Positions 10,470 to 22,606 of a DNA stretch of 64,000 bases are shown in pieces. The translations under genes were made by a program, and so were the position numbers. The DNA is from Iris pallida. Lineage: Eukaryota > Streptophyta > Magnoliopsida > Asparagales > Iridaceae. The stretch covers positions 1,908,431 to 1,972,430 of the forward strand of contig JANAVB010006999.1 in assembly GCA_029216955.1 (NCBI GenBank), in the 5' to 3' direction. Below the pieces are notes generated by a model, which had not been told where the DNA came from, made no database searches, and saw only the letters and a list, made by a program, of their open reading frames with translations. Every line of letters begins with the position of its first letter. The first letter of the stretch is position 1.

Positions 10470-12253
10470 TATAACTACCACTTTTCTAAAATGAGGGTAA
10501 TTTTGAACTTTTGTAAAATTAATTATTTAATAATAGGTTTAAATCATGTTATTGATTTATTGGTAAATTTTGATTATTTTAATATCATTAAATTAGTATT
10601 TTGAGATTTTGTTCTTTGGCTAGTGTAACCTTGGAGCTGCTTAGCCTAGAGACTAACCATGACCATGGAGGCCTAACCCATGTGATTAGATTAGCTAATT
10701 ACCACTTTTTAGGCTAAGGGTATTTTGTTCATTTTGTGAATTTTGAATTATCTAGGATTTTGATTAATTGGTGAATTTTATATTATTTTAATAATATTTA
10801 AATTGATGTATTGTGATTTTGGTCATATTTTATATTTTAATATTTTAGAAATTTTTATATGTTAATATTAATTTTACGGGATTTGTTTAGTCGGGTTTGA
10901 GTTTCGTTTCGTTTCGTTCCGACTTGTGTTAGTGACCCGGGTAGCTTAGACTCTAGACGGAACCCCAATATTAGTTGGTCATGGCCCACAAACTCTACTA
11001 ATTAAGTTAGTAAGTGTAGACTAATCCCACTTGTTAGATTGGTTAAGTTAGAGGCTTAAATTTAACTATTTTGATCCCAAACTTGAACCTAACTTAAAAT
11101 TAACCAAGAGTACTAGTTGAGGCCTTAATGGGCTTTCCCCCAAGGCCCAATAGGGTTTAATGGCAGCCACTATAGGTAGGTTAGCTTCATTTCCTTTCAT
11201 TTAATTCTATCTTGCCTCTTTTCCTTCACAAAGTGTTCTTTCCCAAATTAGAGAGCTCCCCTCTTTGATTTGTTCTCCAAATCTATTCATTCCTCCACCA
11301 AAACTTCCATCCAACCATCTCATACTACCAAGGGAGGGTGCTAGCAAAGATCTGGAGCAAAGTGCAAGGAGGAGTGTCCATTTTGGAAGGATCTTTGTAT
11401 CAGAGCCGTGTCCTTGAGAGTATCATTGGGATCTCACTCCCAATAGGAAAAACCAACCCTCTAAATTGATTTCCTATACATATTAGTTAGTTTTGAATCT
11501 ATAGGATCCATTCCGATGTATCTACGCCCTTTAGATTCAAGTTTGAGGCCATTTGGAGCTCTCTTGAGGATTTTAGATATGTGTTTTGTGTCCTACTTGA
11601 TAGATCCCGAATTAGGACACCCCATGTATTTGGTTTATTGCCTAATAGGATTAATTGTGTTTTAATTCCAGTTTTAGAATGGTTAGAGAGTGGATTGATC
11701 TTAGTTAGGATGGTTAGAATGAGTTTCATTTGGATACCTATGTTGGTATCCAAGTATCTTGGCCTACATGTGTTTCTTTTGTCCAAAATAACCCAAATTC
11801 GTCATAATATTCATCCACGTTTTTAGTAGCCATAGCAACTTAGAAATATCATAACTTTTAGCTTAGAACTCCGATTAACCTTCCCTTTTTTTAAAAAAAG
11901 AACCGTATCGAAGTTAGCTTTCCAAATATATATATTAATAGGTCAAATGTTTTCTAGAACTTTTTGTAGAATTGTTTGAGTGTCAGCTGTACGAAAGACA
12001 AATGCGTTTCGGTGTTTTCACGATTCGGGGAGCTTTCGGACATGAAAATATGTTCCGTTTGAAGTTTTGGAAAGCTAATATGAAGGGCTACAACATACTT
12101 TAATCTAGAATTTAGTGAAGGCCCAATTGGTACAGTATTGGTTTTAAGTAGAAGAGTGACTATACGACATAGACATTTTGTGTAACCTATGAGCCTATGT
12201 AGTATAGATATTAAGTGAATGTAAGTATCATAGAGTATATGTATGATATAGTA

Positions 12254-12267
12254 CGTATATATATATA

Positions 12268-12302
<35 letters not shown>
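12254..12302. repeat. (AT)n microsatellite
   Basis: A nearly pure TA repeat of about 45 bp in the 5' LTR. The 3' LTR equivalent near 25865 has almost none of it, so it expanded or contracted after insertion. Confidence 0.95.
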
Positions 12303-12307
<5 letters not shown>

Positions 12308-13263
12308 AGGTAATATTTATTAGTATGAGTGTTAGTTAGATAGTAGAGGTTAATATTTTGTTAGATATTTGATATGTTGTTAGATAGTTTGATGTTAGAT
12401 ATCTAGTATGTTATATATTGATATGTTAGTAGGTTATGTTAGTTCTAGATATTGGTATGTTAGCAAGTTAGTCTCTATAGGTTATATGTTAGATATTAGT
12501 TAAGATGTTATGTTAGTACATTAGATAGTTAGTTAATTAGATAATTGAGGGGTATCTTGTTATCTCATGATACCAAGTTAGTATCGTAAGGTAAATATAA
12601 AATTGCCTTTACCTTCCAGGTAAATGATTAGTTTACCTTATGACCAAGGTTGATATGGTATCCTAGTGTTAGTGAGTTAGTGAGTTAAGGATGCGGTTTA
12701 GATTGTTGATATAGAATTGTAGTTGGATAGTAGATAGGTAATAAGTTAGAAAAGTTAGATGGTATGATATGAGATAAGTTATGATATGAGTTAGATAGTA
12801 GGTAATAGATATATGTTAGTATCCTAGATAAGTTAGAGTGTGTGTTAGTGTCTAAAATATGATACCATGTGGTATCTTGGTTACGGTGCTAGTTAGAGTT
12901 TAGTATAGTGGTATTTTAAGGATACCAATATGGTATCTCAAAGTTACCATTTACCTTAAGGTAATTGAATATTTACTTTATTAGCAAGTGAGATATCAAG
13001 ATACCATGGTACGGTATCGAGATACTAAGATAGGGTTAGAATACCTTGGTAGGGTATTGGGGGTTACGTAGAGTGAGGGTAAAGTAGTTTAAGGTGTTGG
13101 TTAGAGGCTAAGGTAATGGATTTACCTTAGTAAGGTAATGGGATAAGAGTTAAGGTAATACTCTATATTTAAGATGAGATAACATGATTAAGATATGGTT
13201 AGAATTAGGATAGCTTGGTTGATAATGGTTAGGAATAGGGTACATGACTTAGGCTTGATCCCG

Positions 13264-13515
13264 TTTGACCATGGTTGACTGTTTTGACTAAAAGTCAACC
13301 AAAAGTCAACCTTCAGCCTAGAAATAACTAGAACTTGACCGGACTTGACCAGTTGACCAAAAGTCAACTGTTAGTCAACATTAGTCAAGTTTGACCTAGA
13401 GTTGACCAGTTGACCAAAAGTCAACTGTAAGTCAACATTTGACCCAGTTTGACCTAGTTTAATTTGGTTTGACTTTCTTTGACTTAGTTTGACTTAGTTT
13501 GACCTAGATTGACTT
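13264..13515. promoter_or_regulatory. TTGAC/GTCAA array in LARD-2 LTR
   Basis: About two dozen TTGAC pentamers lie within roughly 250 bp: around sixteen on the plus strand and seven as GTCAA. They are built from units like GTTGACCAAAAGTCAAC, which are short palindromes, and TTTGACCTAG. A matching array is in the 3' LTR at about 26837-27112. TTGAC(C/T) is the WRKY W-box core. A promoter or enhancer role is inference. Confidence 0.45.
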
Positions 13516-14465
13516 AGAATCATGTAGTTGCATTGTAGACTTCCTTTATTACATATTTGAACACATCATAACCTATATTACTTTATTTATGACATTGTGA
13601 CTCAGGTTCAAACATGTATTTCCATCAGTTGCATAGGGTATCAAGCGAGTACATTATCCGATAGTTCTTTCATTTACTTGTCGATTTCTGTATTCAGTTC
13701 TAGTTAGTTTATTTGATTCTCTGTTACCAGCACGGATTGATATTACTGGATCCATTTCATGTGACACACTTACCTTACTTGTCTAGCCTCTATTACAAGA
13801 ATCATGACTCGAATCATACAAGAATCATCTACAAGAATCACTTAGAAGCATTATTATGTTTTGGCTAGACTTGTTCTCGATTTACGTGTCAGATTATGGA
13901 TTTCACTTGTACTTGTCGGGCAGAAAAATACTTGAGTAGACGTGTAAACATTTCCAAAATACAAGAATCTCCACAGTAAAGCATACAAGAAGAATAGCCA
14001 TCCCACACTCGGCCATGTGTGAGATGTGTCAGATTTACCTATAGCCGTTTACATGTCGATCTCAGTATTTTGAAACACACTTGGGTATTGTCTAGACTCA
14101 TACTCGAATCATACAAGAATTATTGACAAGAATTACCTTACAAGAATCATTGACAAGAATTACCTTACTCGACTCATGGATTAGAATCACTTACTGGACT
14201 CATCTCGTACTAGAATCACACTTGTCTTACACTGTACTATCTGGACTTATATCATCATTACTCTAGTTCAGCTGGTTTTTATATACAGTCTTCATTGCCA
14301 TGTTCTTCTATTTTTTCTCAGCTTTACTTTCCTTGTTCTAACTGTCGTTCTATTTTCCATTGACTGTCTAAACTTGCCATGTTCATCAATATAACTGTCT
14401 ATAACTGCTTTATAGTCTTTTTCATTTACTTGGGATTTCTAGATGAGTTGTGCTCGTTCCTGTCC

Positions 14466-14575
14466 TGACTGGACCTGTTGAAAATATTACAGATGGTTGC
14501 CCTGAGCACACTTGCCCTACTTGCTTGGGATCCAGAGATGATATAGCTACCTTGGACCTCGACACTCAGGAGTGA
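14466..14575 (+). other. Splice-acceptor-like segment and short ORF in LARD-2 LTR
   Basis: TGACTGGACCTGTTGAAAAT followed by ATTACAG (AG at 14491-14492) is the same block as in the solo LTR at 4181. The sequence after it is open in one frame to a TGA at 14573-14575 and reads DGCPEHTCPTC then LDLDTQE, with three cysteines in a tight cluster. The 3' LTR copy (59338 onward) has the same start, but its stop is shifted downstream. It may be a terminal exon of an LTR-initiated transcript; product unknown. Confidence 0.3.
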
Positions 14576-14946
14576 TCGAGAGATTAGTTTAGTAGACTTG
14601 TTTTAGACTTTCATATTGAACTTATATTATAATAAGTTGAGATCTTGACTTTGTTTTGAGATTGTTTGAGATATTATTATTTTAGTAGTTTATTAGTGTT
14701 GTTGTTGTTTTAGAGTTAGTATAGTTTTTGTGATTCTGTGATATCATATCGTGCTTAGACTTTGATTGAGTATTATCATATCTTATACTTGTCCTCCGTT
14801 CGGAGTTGAGTTTTGACAAGTACATTATATATTTGCGTGAGTTATTCTTTAGATAGTAACCTTGTACAGCGTTCTACCGCCGCTTCTGCAGCGTAGGCTG
14901 GGCGCTGTTACGCACTGTGCCCTTACACAGGGTGCGTGTCGTGACA

Positions 14947-15539
14947 CATTTTTAGTGGTGGTCCATGCAGGTCGAGAGTCGCATTAGTGCGATGTCGTAG
15001 TAGTGCAACGATTAGTTGTACTGCTACGCGCCTGCGGTAGGAACTAAGGAATAAGCTTTAGCAGATAAGTTACTCAATCACAATTAGGACTACTTGAGAA
15101 GATTCCTGGGATGACCCTTGGGAATCTCATTATAAACTATCTCGAAATTCGATTCCGACAGTTTCTGTCTACTTCCTTGTTCATCGTTGAATTTGATTCT
15201 TGGTATTCATTATTGACTTGATTTTCTACCAAGATAATATTATGGGCTAGGTTGCCTCAGTCATGGAATCTAGAGTCTTCTACAGCTATATTAGCTGGTT
15301 TGGCGATGAGATATAGTCTGATTTTGATGTATTTCTCAGTGTGGGAATTTAAAGTTTTCGCAGCCAAGCTAGCGGCAATGCAAAAATTTTAAATACCATG
15401 ATTCTAGAGGTATGTACCTTAGTTACGGACTCTATGGATTATCGCTGTTGTACTTACTGGTGTAACGAGGATTCTGGTAACATGGTTCTGGATAGACGGG
15501 TATGATTATCAGATTTCAGAATAGATACCATATAGATGG
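14947..15539 (+). other. LARD-2 internal region, left part
   Basis: Non-coding. It starts with TTTTTAGTGGTGGTCCATGCAGGTC (about 14949-14973), the leader block shared with LARD-1 and the Tekay element. A stretch follows (14975-15050) that also resembles LARD-1, including a short repeat around TACTGCTACG and GCCTGC. The SIRE target duplication GATGG closes it at 15535-15539. No ORF is seen. Confidence 0.7.
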
Positions 15540-16592
15540 TGTTGGCCCATTGGTCATATGGTCAACCTGATTTTAATAATTGATCAAACTCTGTCTGGAT
15601 ATACGAAGCTAGTCGGGACATCTCGAATTCTTGGACATGATCAAGATTGGCTATCCACTCCATTCAAGACCGAAGATCTGTTTGCCTACTCGAGTCTGTA
15701 ATTCCTTATGCAATGTATTTTTTATTTTATTTGAGTCTAGGAATATGTTGTACACTGAGTCGTACTGGCAAATAGGCTATCCCTAAATGAGTTCAAAATG
15801 TTTTTAAACTGACCTCTCAAAAAGGTTTTCAAAAAGGTTTTCAAAAATCACCAAAAAGCTTTTTCAAAACCCTAACTAAACCCTGACTTAACCCTGACAG
15901 AACTCGGACCGAGTTCGGCCAGAGTTCGGTTGGGGTCCGTTGTGATTTTGAATCCTTGGAACTTGGTCCTCCTGCAGTTGCGGATTTGACCGAGATTTGC
16001 TCAAAGAGTTCTGCCCGAATTCTGCCCGAATTCTGACAGAAGTCTGCCTTTGGAACTCCAATAAATAGAGAAGGATTTCGATCATTTCAATTCACTCATT
16101 CACTTTCAATCTTCTCTCTATCTAAAGCTTTCAGTCTTCCAAAGAGTTTTCTAGAGCTTTCAATTTCAGATCCCAAGCCAGTTACAATCCTCTAGTCAAT
16201 TTGCCAGTGCGGTACGGTCTAGAAGTTTCTGAGAGATTGTAATCAGAAGGCTTGAGTGAAGAATACCTCTTCACATTTGAAGTTGGACGAGTTCTTCGTA
16301 TCAAAGCTCGCGTTGTAGAAGTTACAAGGACTTCGTAAGAAAACTTGCAGTTTTTCCATTAGTGGATTCAACTGGTAGCAAGAGTTCTACCGACTGGATT
16401 AGTCCTCAACAGAGGGATACCAGTATACATCGCTGTCTTTGCGTTTGCTCTCTTAACTCTGTCTTTACTTTATTTCAGTTGTGATTAATATTCTGTGATT
16501 GTGCTGCTAACATTTTTAATTAGCATTATTCCGCTGCCAACTCTATTCACCCCCCCCTCTAGAGTATTACGCTTTACTATTTCGTTTCTACA
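15540..16592 (+). repeat. SIRE 5' LTR
   Basis: TGTTGGCCCA to TTTCTACA. It contains a cluster of CCGAGTTCGG-like palindromes and CCGAATTCTG repeats (15895-16045). A TATA-like site CCAATAAATAGAG (about 16058) is mutated relative to CCTATAAATAGAG in the 3' LTR. The region after it (16080-16590) would be R-U5. Confidence 0.95.
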
Positions 16593-16594
16593 AT

Positions 16595-16606
16595 TGGTAT
16601 CAGAGC
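16595..16606 (+). promoter_or_regulatory. SIRE primer-binding site
   Basis: TGGTATCAGAGC, complementary to the 3' end of plant initiator-Met tRNA, two bases after the LTR end. It primes minus-strand cDNA synthesis. Confidence 0.95.
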
Positions 16607-16687
16607 TGGTGTTACAGGTAAAGCAAAGGTAACAGTACAATTATTTATTCATTTTAATTAACTGTTATATAGATCACAACACAACAC

Positions 16688-18540
16688 ATGGCAACTGTGA
16701 AATTCACAAGTGAAGGCCAGGCCACAAACAGACTCCCACTGTTTGATGGTACGAATTATACATATTGGAAAACACGGATGAGTTTCTTCTTGAAATTTCT
16801 TGACTGTGATTTATGGTCCATTGTTCTTGATGGCTATCAAAAGCCACCTCGTATAAATGTTGATGGAGTTTTAGTTGAAAAACCCCATAGCAGATATACA
16901 GAAGAAGAAAAAAAAAGGGCCAGTCTTGACGCGCGTGCCATTAATGCTCTTTTTTGTGCTTTAGACAGAACTGAATTTAACAGGGTGTCTATCTGCACAA
17001 CGGCTAATGAAGTATGGAAGCTACTCGAAGTCACACATGAAGGTACGACTCAAGTCAAGGAATCTAAAGTCAGTAGACTTACTCAAGAGTACGAGGCGTT
17101 CAAGATGAAGCCCAACGAAACAGTTACACAAATGTTTGAGAGGTTCTTGGATATTGTAAATCCTTTGTCTTCCCTAGGCAAAGATTACAGTAACCATGAA
17201 AAGATTCGCAAACTCCTGTGAGCTCTCACCAAGAACTGGATTCCAAAGGCTACTGCAATCATTGAAGGGAACGACCTTACAACTATGTCCCTCAAAGTAC
17301 TCATGGGTAAGCTACTCACTCATGAACTGGAGCTGCAAGATTTTGAAGAGCCTGCACCAAAGGAGAAGACGATCGCCCTCAAGGCTCAGCACAGAAAAGC
17401 TGCTGAAGATGACTCAGACAGCAGTGGATCTAACGCTGAAGATCAAGCACTCCTAGCAAGGAAGTTCAAAAGATTCATGAGACATGAGAAGAGAGTCAAA
17501 GAAAACAACAGCAACAACTGGTACCAAGAAGATGATGTCTGCTATGGTTGCAAGAAGAAGGGACACATGAAGAAGGATTGTCCCACAAACTCATCATCAA
17601 GCAAGAAGAGCAACAGGTATGAAAAAGGGAACCTGAAGAGATCAACATCACGGAAGTATGCCAACACCAGCATATGGCATGAAAGTGAAGCCAGCGACTC
17701 AGAAGACGAACAATCAGAAGACACTGCAAATGTATGCTTTATGGCATCCGATCAGGTACCTACTGAACCTGTAGTTAATACTTATGATGACTTCACCTTT
17801 GAGCAATTAGGAGATGCCTTCAGTGACCTGATGACTGATTACAGGAAACTGAGTAGCAAGTATCAGACCTCTAAGAAGGTACTTAAATAGTACAAAGGTG
17901 AAATAGGTAGACTTACCGACCTACTAGCTGAGGTTAGAAATAATGTTAGTGAGTCTGGTGAGCTTTCTTCAATAAAGCTCTTATTATACGAGACTACCAA
18001 GTCATCTGAAGAGAAAGACAAAGTTATCGACCAACTGAAAGAAGAACTTTCCATAGAGAAGAAAAGTCTTCGATGTGCACAAATCAGAATGGAATTACTC
18101 ACTTCTGATTATACTAAGTTGTATGACACTTCCAAAAGATTGGAAATTAGGTTAGGAAAATAGCCTGAGCCTGCTGCTTCCTACCCTAACACGTGTCACT
18201 TACCGAGAAATCGGAACATTCCTAAGCCAAACACTGTCAGACCTAACCCTATCAAACCTTTACCCCAAAAGGTTAAGCCCAAACAGGATTATAGGCATGC
18301 TTTCTTCTATACTAGAAAACCCAAACCTACCAACCATGCACACCACTCAGCTTTCAACACTCGATATGCTCAATGTCATTATTGTGGCCTCATTGGTCAT
18401 ATTTCATCTGCATGTAGAATGAGAAAGCTTGTTGATTTAAATATTTATGCCTGGATACCAAAAGCTAACAACTCAGGACCCTACAAGAAATGGGTACCAA
18501 AAGTTTCATCTGCAAACTGTTTTGTAGGTGGAACACCCTT
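16688..18540 (+). pseudogene. SIRE gag (Gag with two zinc knuckles), broken
   Basis: The ATG at 16688 opens a Gag that begins with the LPLFDGTNYTYWKTRM block typical of copia capsids. The same frame continues to about 18540 with only in-frame stops: TGA at 17219, TAG at 17888 and TAG near 18162. A first zinc knuckle (CYGCKKKGHMKKDC) lies at about 17540-17581. A long helical, charged segment follows (17760-18160, probable coiled coil), then a second knuckle (CHYCGLIGHISSAC) near 18375-18416. Two knuckles separated by a coiled coil are usual for SIRE Gag. The protein would form the particle and bind the RNA. The 17219 stop fits CGA-to-TGA and the 17888 stop fits CAG-to-TAG. Confidence 0.9.
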
Positions 18541-21500
18541 CACATACTAGAAGCAAATGGATCCTCGACAGCGGTTGTTCACGGCATATGACCGGTAATG
18601 CTACATTATTTGCAATAATGTCGAAGAAAAAGAAGGTAGGCTATGTCTCCTTCGGTAATAACTTGAAAGGGTATATTATTAGTATCGGTGATGTTGGTAA
18701 GTCTCCCTATCCTGTAATTAAGGATGTCTGTCTGGTTACCGAGTTGAAACATAACCTACTCAGCATAAGTCATCTAGCTGATCATGGTTATGGCATCAAC
18801 TTTGGCAAAGACAAATGTACTATAGTTGATAGCTCAACTGGTAGTACTATCTTTGAAGGTATCAGGGAAGACAATATATATGTTTTCTATTTGTTAGAAA
18901 AAACTAATATTTCAGGTAGATGCTTAATGGCCAAAAGTGATGAGAGTCATCTGTGGCATATGAGACTCGGTCACGCTAATATGGATACAATATCAAGATT
19001 ATCCACAAAGAAGCTAGTACGCGGTTTACCGGATATTACATTCAAAAAGGATTCGGTATGCAGTCAATGTGAAAGGAACAAAGCTACCATATCCATATTC
19101 AAGTCAGTAAACGCAGTATGTACTACTAGACCTCTACAATTGCTTCATATGGACTTATTTGGTCCTAGCAGAGTTGCTAGCCTCGGAGGTAAACTTTATG
19201 CTTTTGTAATTGTAGATGATTTCTCTAGATACACGTGGGTATATTTCTTGATACACAAGAATGATGCATTATCCGAATTTGTCGCCTTTTGCAAGAAAGT
19301 TCAGAATAAAAAAGGTTACATGATCACTCGCATTAGAAGCGATCATGGTGGCGAATTCGAGAATGCTGATTTTGAGCAATTTTGTGACACACATGATTTT
19401 ATACACGAGTTCTCCTGCCCTAGGACTCCACAACAAAATGGAGTTGTGGAACGTAAGAACAGAACTCTAACCGAAATGGCCAGACTGATGTTAAACCAGT
19501 TTAGTCTACCCAAATATTTCTGGGCTGAAGCTGTCAATACAACTTGCTTTGTTCTCAATAGAGTTCTAATTCGACCCAAATCGAAGAAGACTCCATTTGA
19601 GTTATGGTTTGATAGAATTCCTTCAGTTTCATACTTTAGAATTTTTGGTTGTAAATATTTTATTCTTAAGATAAAAGACAACTTGGGAAAATTTGATGAA
19701 AAGGCCGATGAAGGTATATTCTTAGGTTATGCGGCCAAGAGCAAAGGATACAGAGTCTTCAACAAACGTACCATGATCATCGAAGAGTCAATCAATGTCA
19801 CTTTTGATGAATTGAATCAAATGACTATTGATGACAATGACGAAGATACATCTGTACCAAGCTCAACTCCAGCTGATTCTCAACCAAGCTCTGCACTAGC
19901 TGAACCTCCTAGAGAAGATCCAGGAACCAGCTACCTTCAGAATCTACCAAAAAGGTTGAAATTTACAGCTGATCATCCAAAGGATTTGGTAATTGGTGAT
20001 ATTACCAAAGGAGTAAGTACTCGTACATCCTGTAGAGATATTATTTCTAGTGTTACATTTATTTCACAGCTAGAACCTAAATCTTTTGATGAAGCATGTA
20101 GTGATAGTTTTTGGATAGATGCTATGCAAGAGGAATTAAACCAATTTGAACAGAATCAAGTTTGGGAACTTGTTCCCAGGCCTGTTGATCATCCGGTCAT
20201 TGGCACCCGTTGGGTATTCCGAAATAAACTAAATGAGAATGGTTTAGTGACTCGCAATAAGGCTCGACTCGTAGCTCAAGGATACAATCAAGAAGAAGGT
20301 ATCGACTACGATGAGACTTATGCCCTAGTTGCGAGATTAGAATCCATTCGCATGTTATATGCATTTGCATATTTTCATGATTTCAAACTTTTTCAAATGG
20401 ATGTGAAGAGTACTTTTTTAAATGGCTTTATAAAAGAAGAAGTTTTTGTAGCTCAACCTCCAGGTTTCACGGATTTCAAAAACCCTGATCATATTTTCAA
20501 GTTGAAGAAAGCTCTATACGGTTTAAAACAAGCCCCTCGTGCTTGGTATGATCGTCTAAGCTCTTTTCTACTTGACAACGGCTTTTCAAAAGGCAAGGTT
20601 GACACTACACTGTTTATTAAGTCTTTTAATGGCAAACTTCTTTAATTTCAAATCTATGTTGATGATATTATATTTGGATCTACTGATGAATCTCTGTGTC
20701 AAGAATTTTCTAAGTGTATGCAGAATGAGTTTGAGATGAGCATGATGGGAGAGCTGAAATTCTTTCTCGGACTGCAAATCAAACAAACTGACAATGGGAC
20801 GTTCATAAATCAAGCCAAGTACACAAAAGACTTGCTAAAGAAGTTCGATCTGGACAATGTCAAACCTATTGGCACCCCAATGGCAACTTCAACAAAGCTT
20901 GATTCAGATGAACAAGGCAAGCCAGTCGACACACGTAAGTATCGAGGTATGATTGGTAGTTTACTTTATTTAACTGCTAGTCGTCCAGATATAATGTTTA
21001 GTGTTTGCCTGTGTGCACGTTTTCAAGCTAACCCAAAGGAATCACATTTGTCCGCAGTTAAGCGTATCTTTCGATACCTTAAAGGCACTTCTTCTGTTAG
21101 CTTGTGGTATCCCAAAACTAAGTCCTTTGACCTTATTGGTTATTCGGATGCAGATTTTGCTGGATGCAAAGTTGATAGAAAAAGTACAAGTGGCACATGT
21201 CATTTCTTAGGCAAAGCTTTAGTCTCTTGGTTTAGTAAAAAGCAAAATTCTGTAGCCCTATCAACAACAGAGGCTGAGTACATCACCGCAGGACGTTGTT
21301 GTGCTCAGATTTTGTGGATGAAACAAACCCTAGAAGACTATGATTTATTTTACACACATATTCCCATTTTCTGTGATAACACGAGCACTATTAATTTGAC
21401 TAAGAATCCAGTATGTCACTCTCGTACTAAACATTTCGAGATTAGACATCATTTTCTTAGAGATCATCATCAAAATGGAGATATAAACCTTGTGTACATA

Positions 21501-21608
21501 GATACTGAAAATCAACTAGCTGACATCTTCACTAAACCTCTAGCGGAAGATCGTTTCAATTATTTACGTCGAGAATTAGGAATTTTGGACGTCAATAATA
21601 TTAATTAA
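18528..21608 (+). pseudogene. SIRE pol: protease, integrase, reverse transcriptase, RNase H
   Basis: This frame is shifted relative to gag. The aspartic protease motif is WILDSGCSRHMTG (about 18558). The GAG-pre-integrase zinc region LWHMRLGH with CSQC lies at 18950-19080. The integrase core has its three acidic residues in HMDLFGP (19150), RSDHGGEF (about 19335) and NGVVERKN (19440). Reverse transcriptase runs from about 20090 with DVKSTFLNG and YVDDII (about 20655). RNase H has GYSDADFAG, STTEAEY and FCDNTST. It ends at a TAA at 21606. A TAA at 20643-20645 splits RT just before YVDD, so no active polyprotein can be made. All catalytic residues are otherwise readable. Confidence 0.95.
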
Positions 21609-22606
21609 TTTTGTTTTATAATTATATATCATTATGCAAAAACTGTGTTAGAAACAAGCCAATAAAGAGTCTGTCTGTCACCACAACTACGGTTGAAGCG
21701 AAGCGGTACTTAAGAGTTCCCCGGTGAACCTCCGCCAGCTGGGACAATACTCCTACAGCTAATCTGAGACAGTCGCTGTGTAACGACATTTAATTCATAA
21801 AATAATATTAATTATGTTAATTGAAGGCTAAAATAACTAATCTTTGAATTAAATATTTGAAATGAGACAATGAAAAAGAATGGCAAAAATCAACTTTGAA
21901 GAACCCTAGGCAAATTCGGCCAGAGCTCTGACCGAATTCGGCCCGAGTTCGGTTGAGGGTGTCTGGTTATATATACAGAACCCGAGCAGCCCTTCTTCTT
22001 CATTGCTTCCAAACTATTTCAAACAGGTGATGTTGGTGATGACGAGGATAGTGATGAGGAGATGTGATTTGATTTTTTAGTGACATTTTATTGTATACTT
22101 GGAAATGCTCCAACATTCCAAGTTTTTACCAGTTTAGCAGTACTTTCTAGTTTTGCTTCAGTACTATTATCATTCATGGACATGTTTATGGTGTTTCAGT
22201 TATGGCATTTCAGTTTATTTCAGCACTTTGTTTTAATTATTAGCACTATCTCTTTATACTGCTTCTTCATTACAAACTGCCTGTGAAATAGCATGCCTGA
22301 GATTTTTTATGTTCTTGAAACAATACATGCCTGTAATGATAATCTGTAACAATACATGCTGTAATATATTTCTCAAATTTTTATGCCTTTTATATGTTTT
22401 TTCACTACTTGTTACTTATGCATTGATTGCGGGGGAGCCTTCTCTTTTGCAATTATTTTGCTAAGTGACAAAGGGGGAGAAAAATTAAAGATCTAACATT
22501 TCTTTTGAGATAATACAGGATATGAACAATTTCTACTTTTTAATATTTTTGAACAAGCTTAATGTTATATCATTCATAGTTTGTCAATTATCAAAATGGG
22601 GGAGAT
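21609..22606 (+). other. SIRE region between pol and 3' LTR
   Basis: About 1 kb. In SIRE elements this place can hold an env-like ORF; none is recognisable here. The 68-codon hydrophobic frame at 22080-22286 is low-complexity T-rich sequence. At 21915-21970 are CCGAATTCGG/CCGAGTTCGG palindromes like those of the LTR, followed by TATATATAC and a short acidic frame (DDEDSDEEM near 22040-22066). Purine runs GCGGGGGAG (22428) and AAAGGGGGAGAAAAA (22469) come before the true polypurine tract at 22593-22605. Confidence 0.7.

Larger units (their letters stand above)
10470..14946 (+). repeat. 5' LTR of LARD-2 (4.48 kb)
   Basis: It aligns throughout with 24093-27421 plus 58675-59791, and differs mainly by an AT microsatellite and scattered substitutions. 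It contains a pre-polymerase-II-like leader region (about 11200-11500), a stretch dense in GGTATC and AAGGTAA motifs (12540-13180), a TTGAC array, repeated AAGAATCA motifs (13797-14200), the acceptor-like segment near 14470 and a final block GTTCTACCGCCG ending in GTGACA. The longest open frames are short and appear in both copies only because the LTRs are copies. I see no protein gene. Confidence 0.9.

Noticed and set aside
16837..17034. Minus-strand ORFs inside SIRE gag and pol (also 17496-17729, 19343-19681)
   Set aside because: Shadows of the coding strand, whose domains are clear.
22080..22286. Hydrophobic 68-codon frame as an env-like gene of SIRE
   Set aside because: T-rich low-complexity sequence without a signal or ordered membrane segments. 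Too short for the known env-like ORF.
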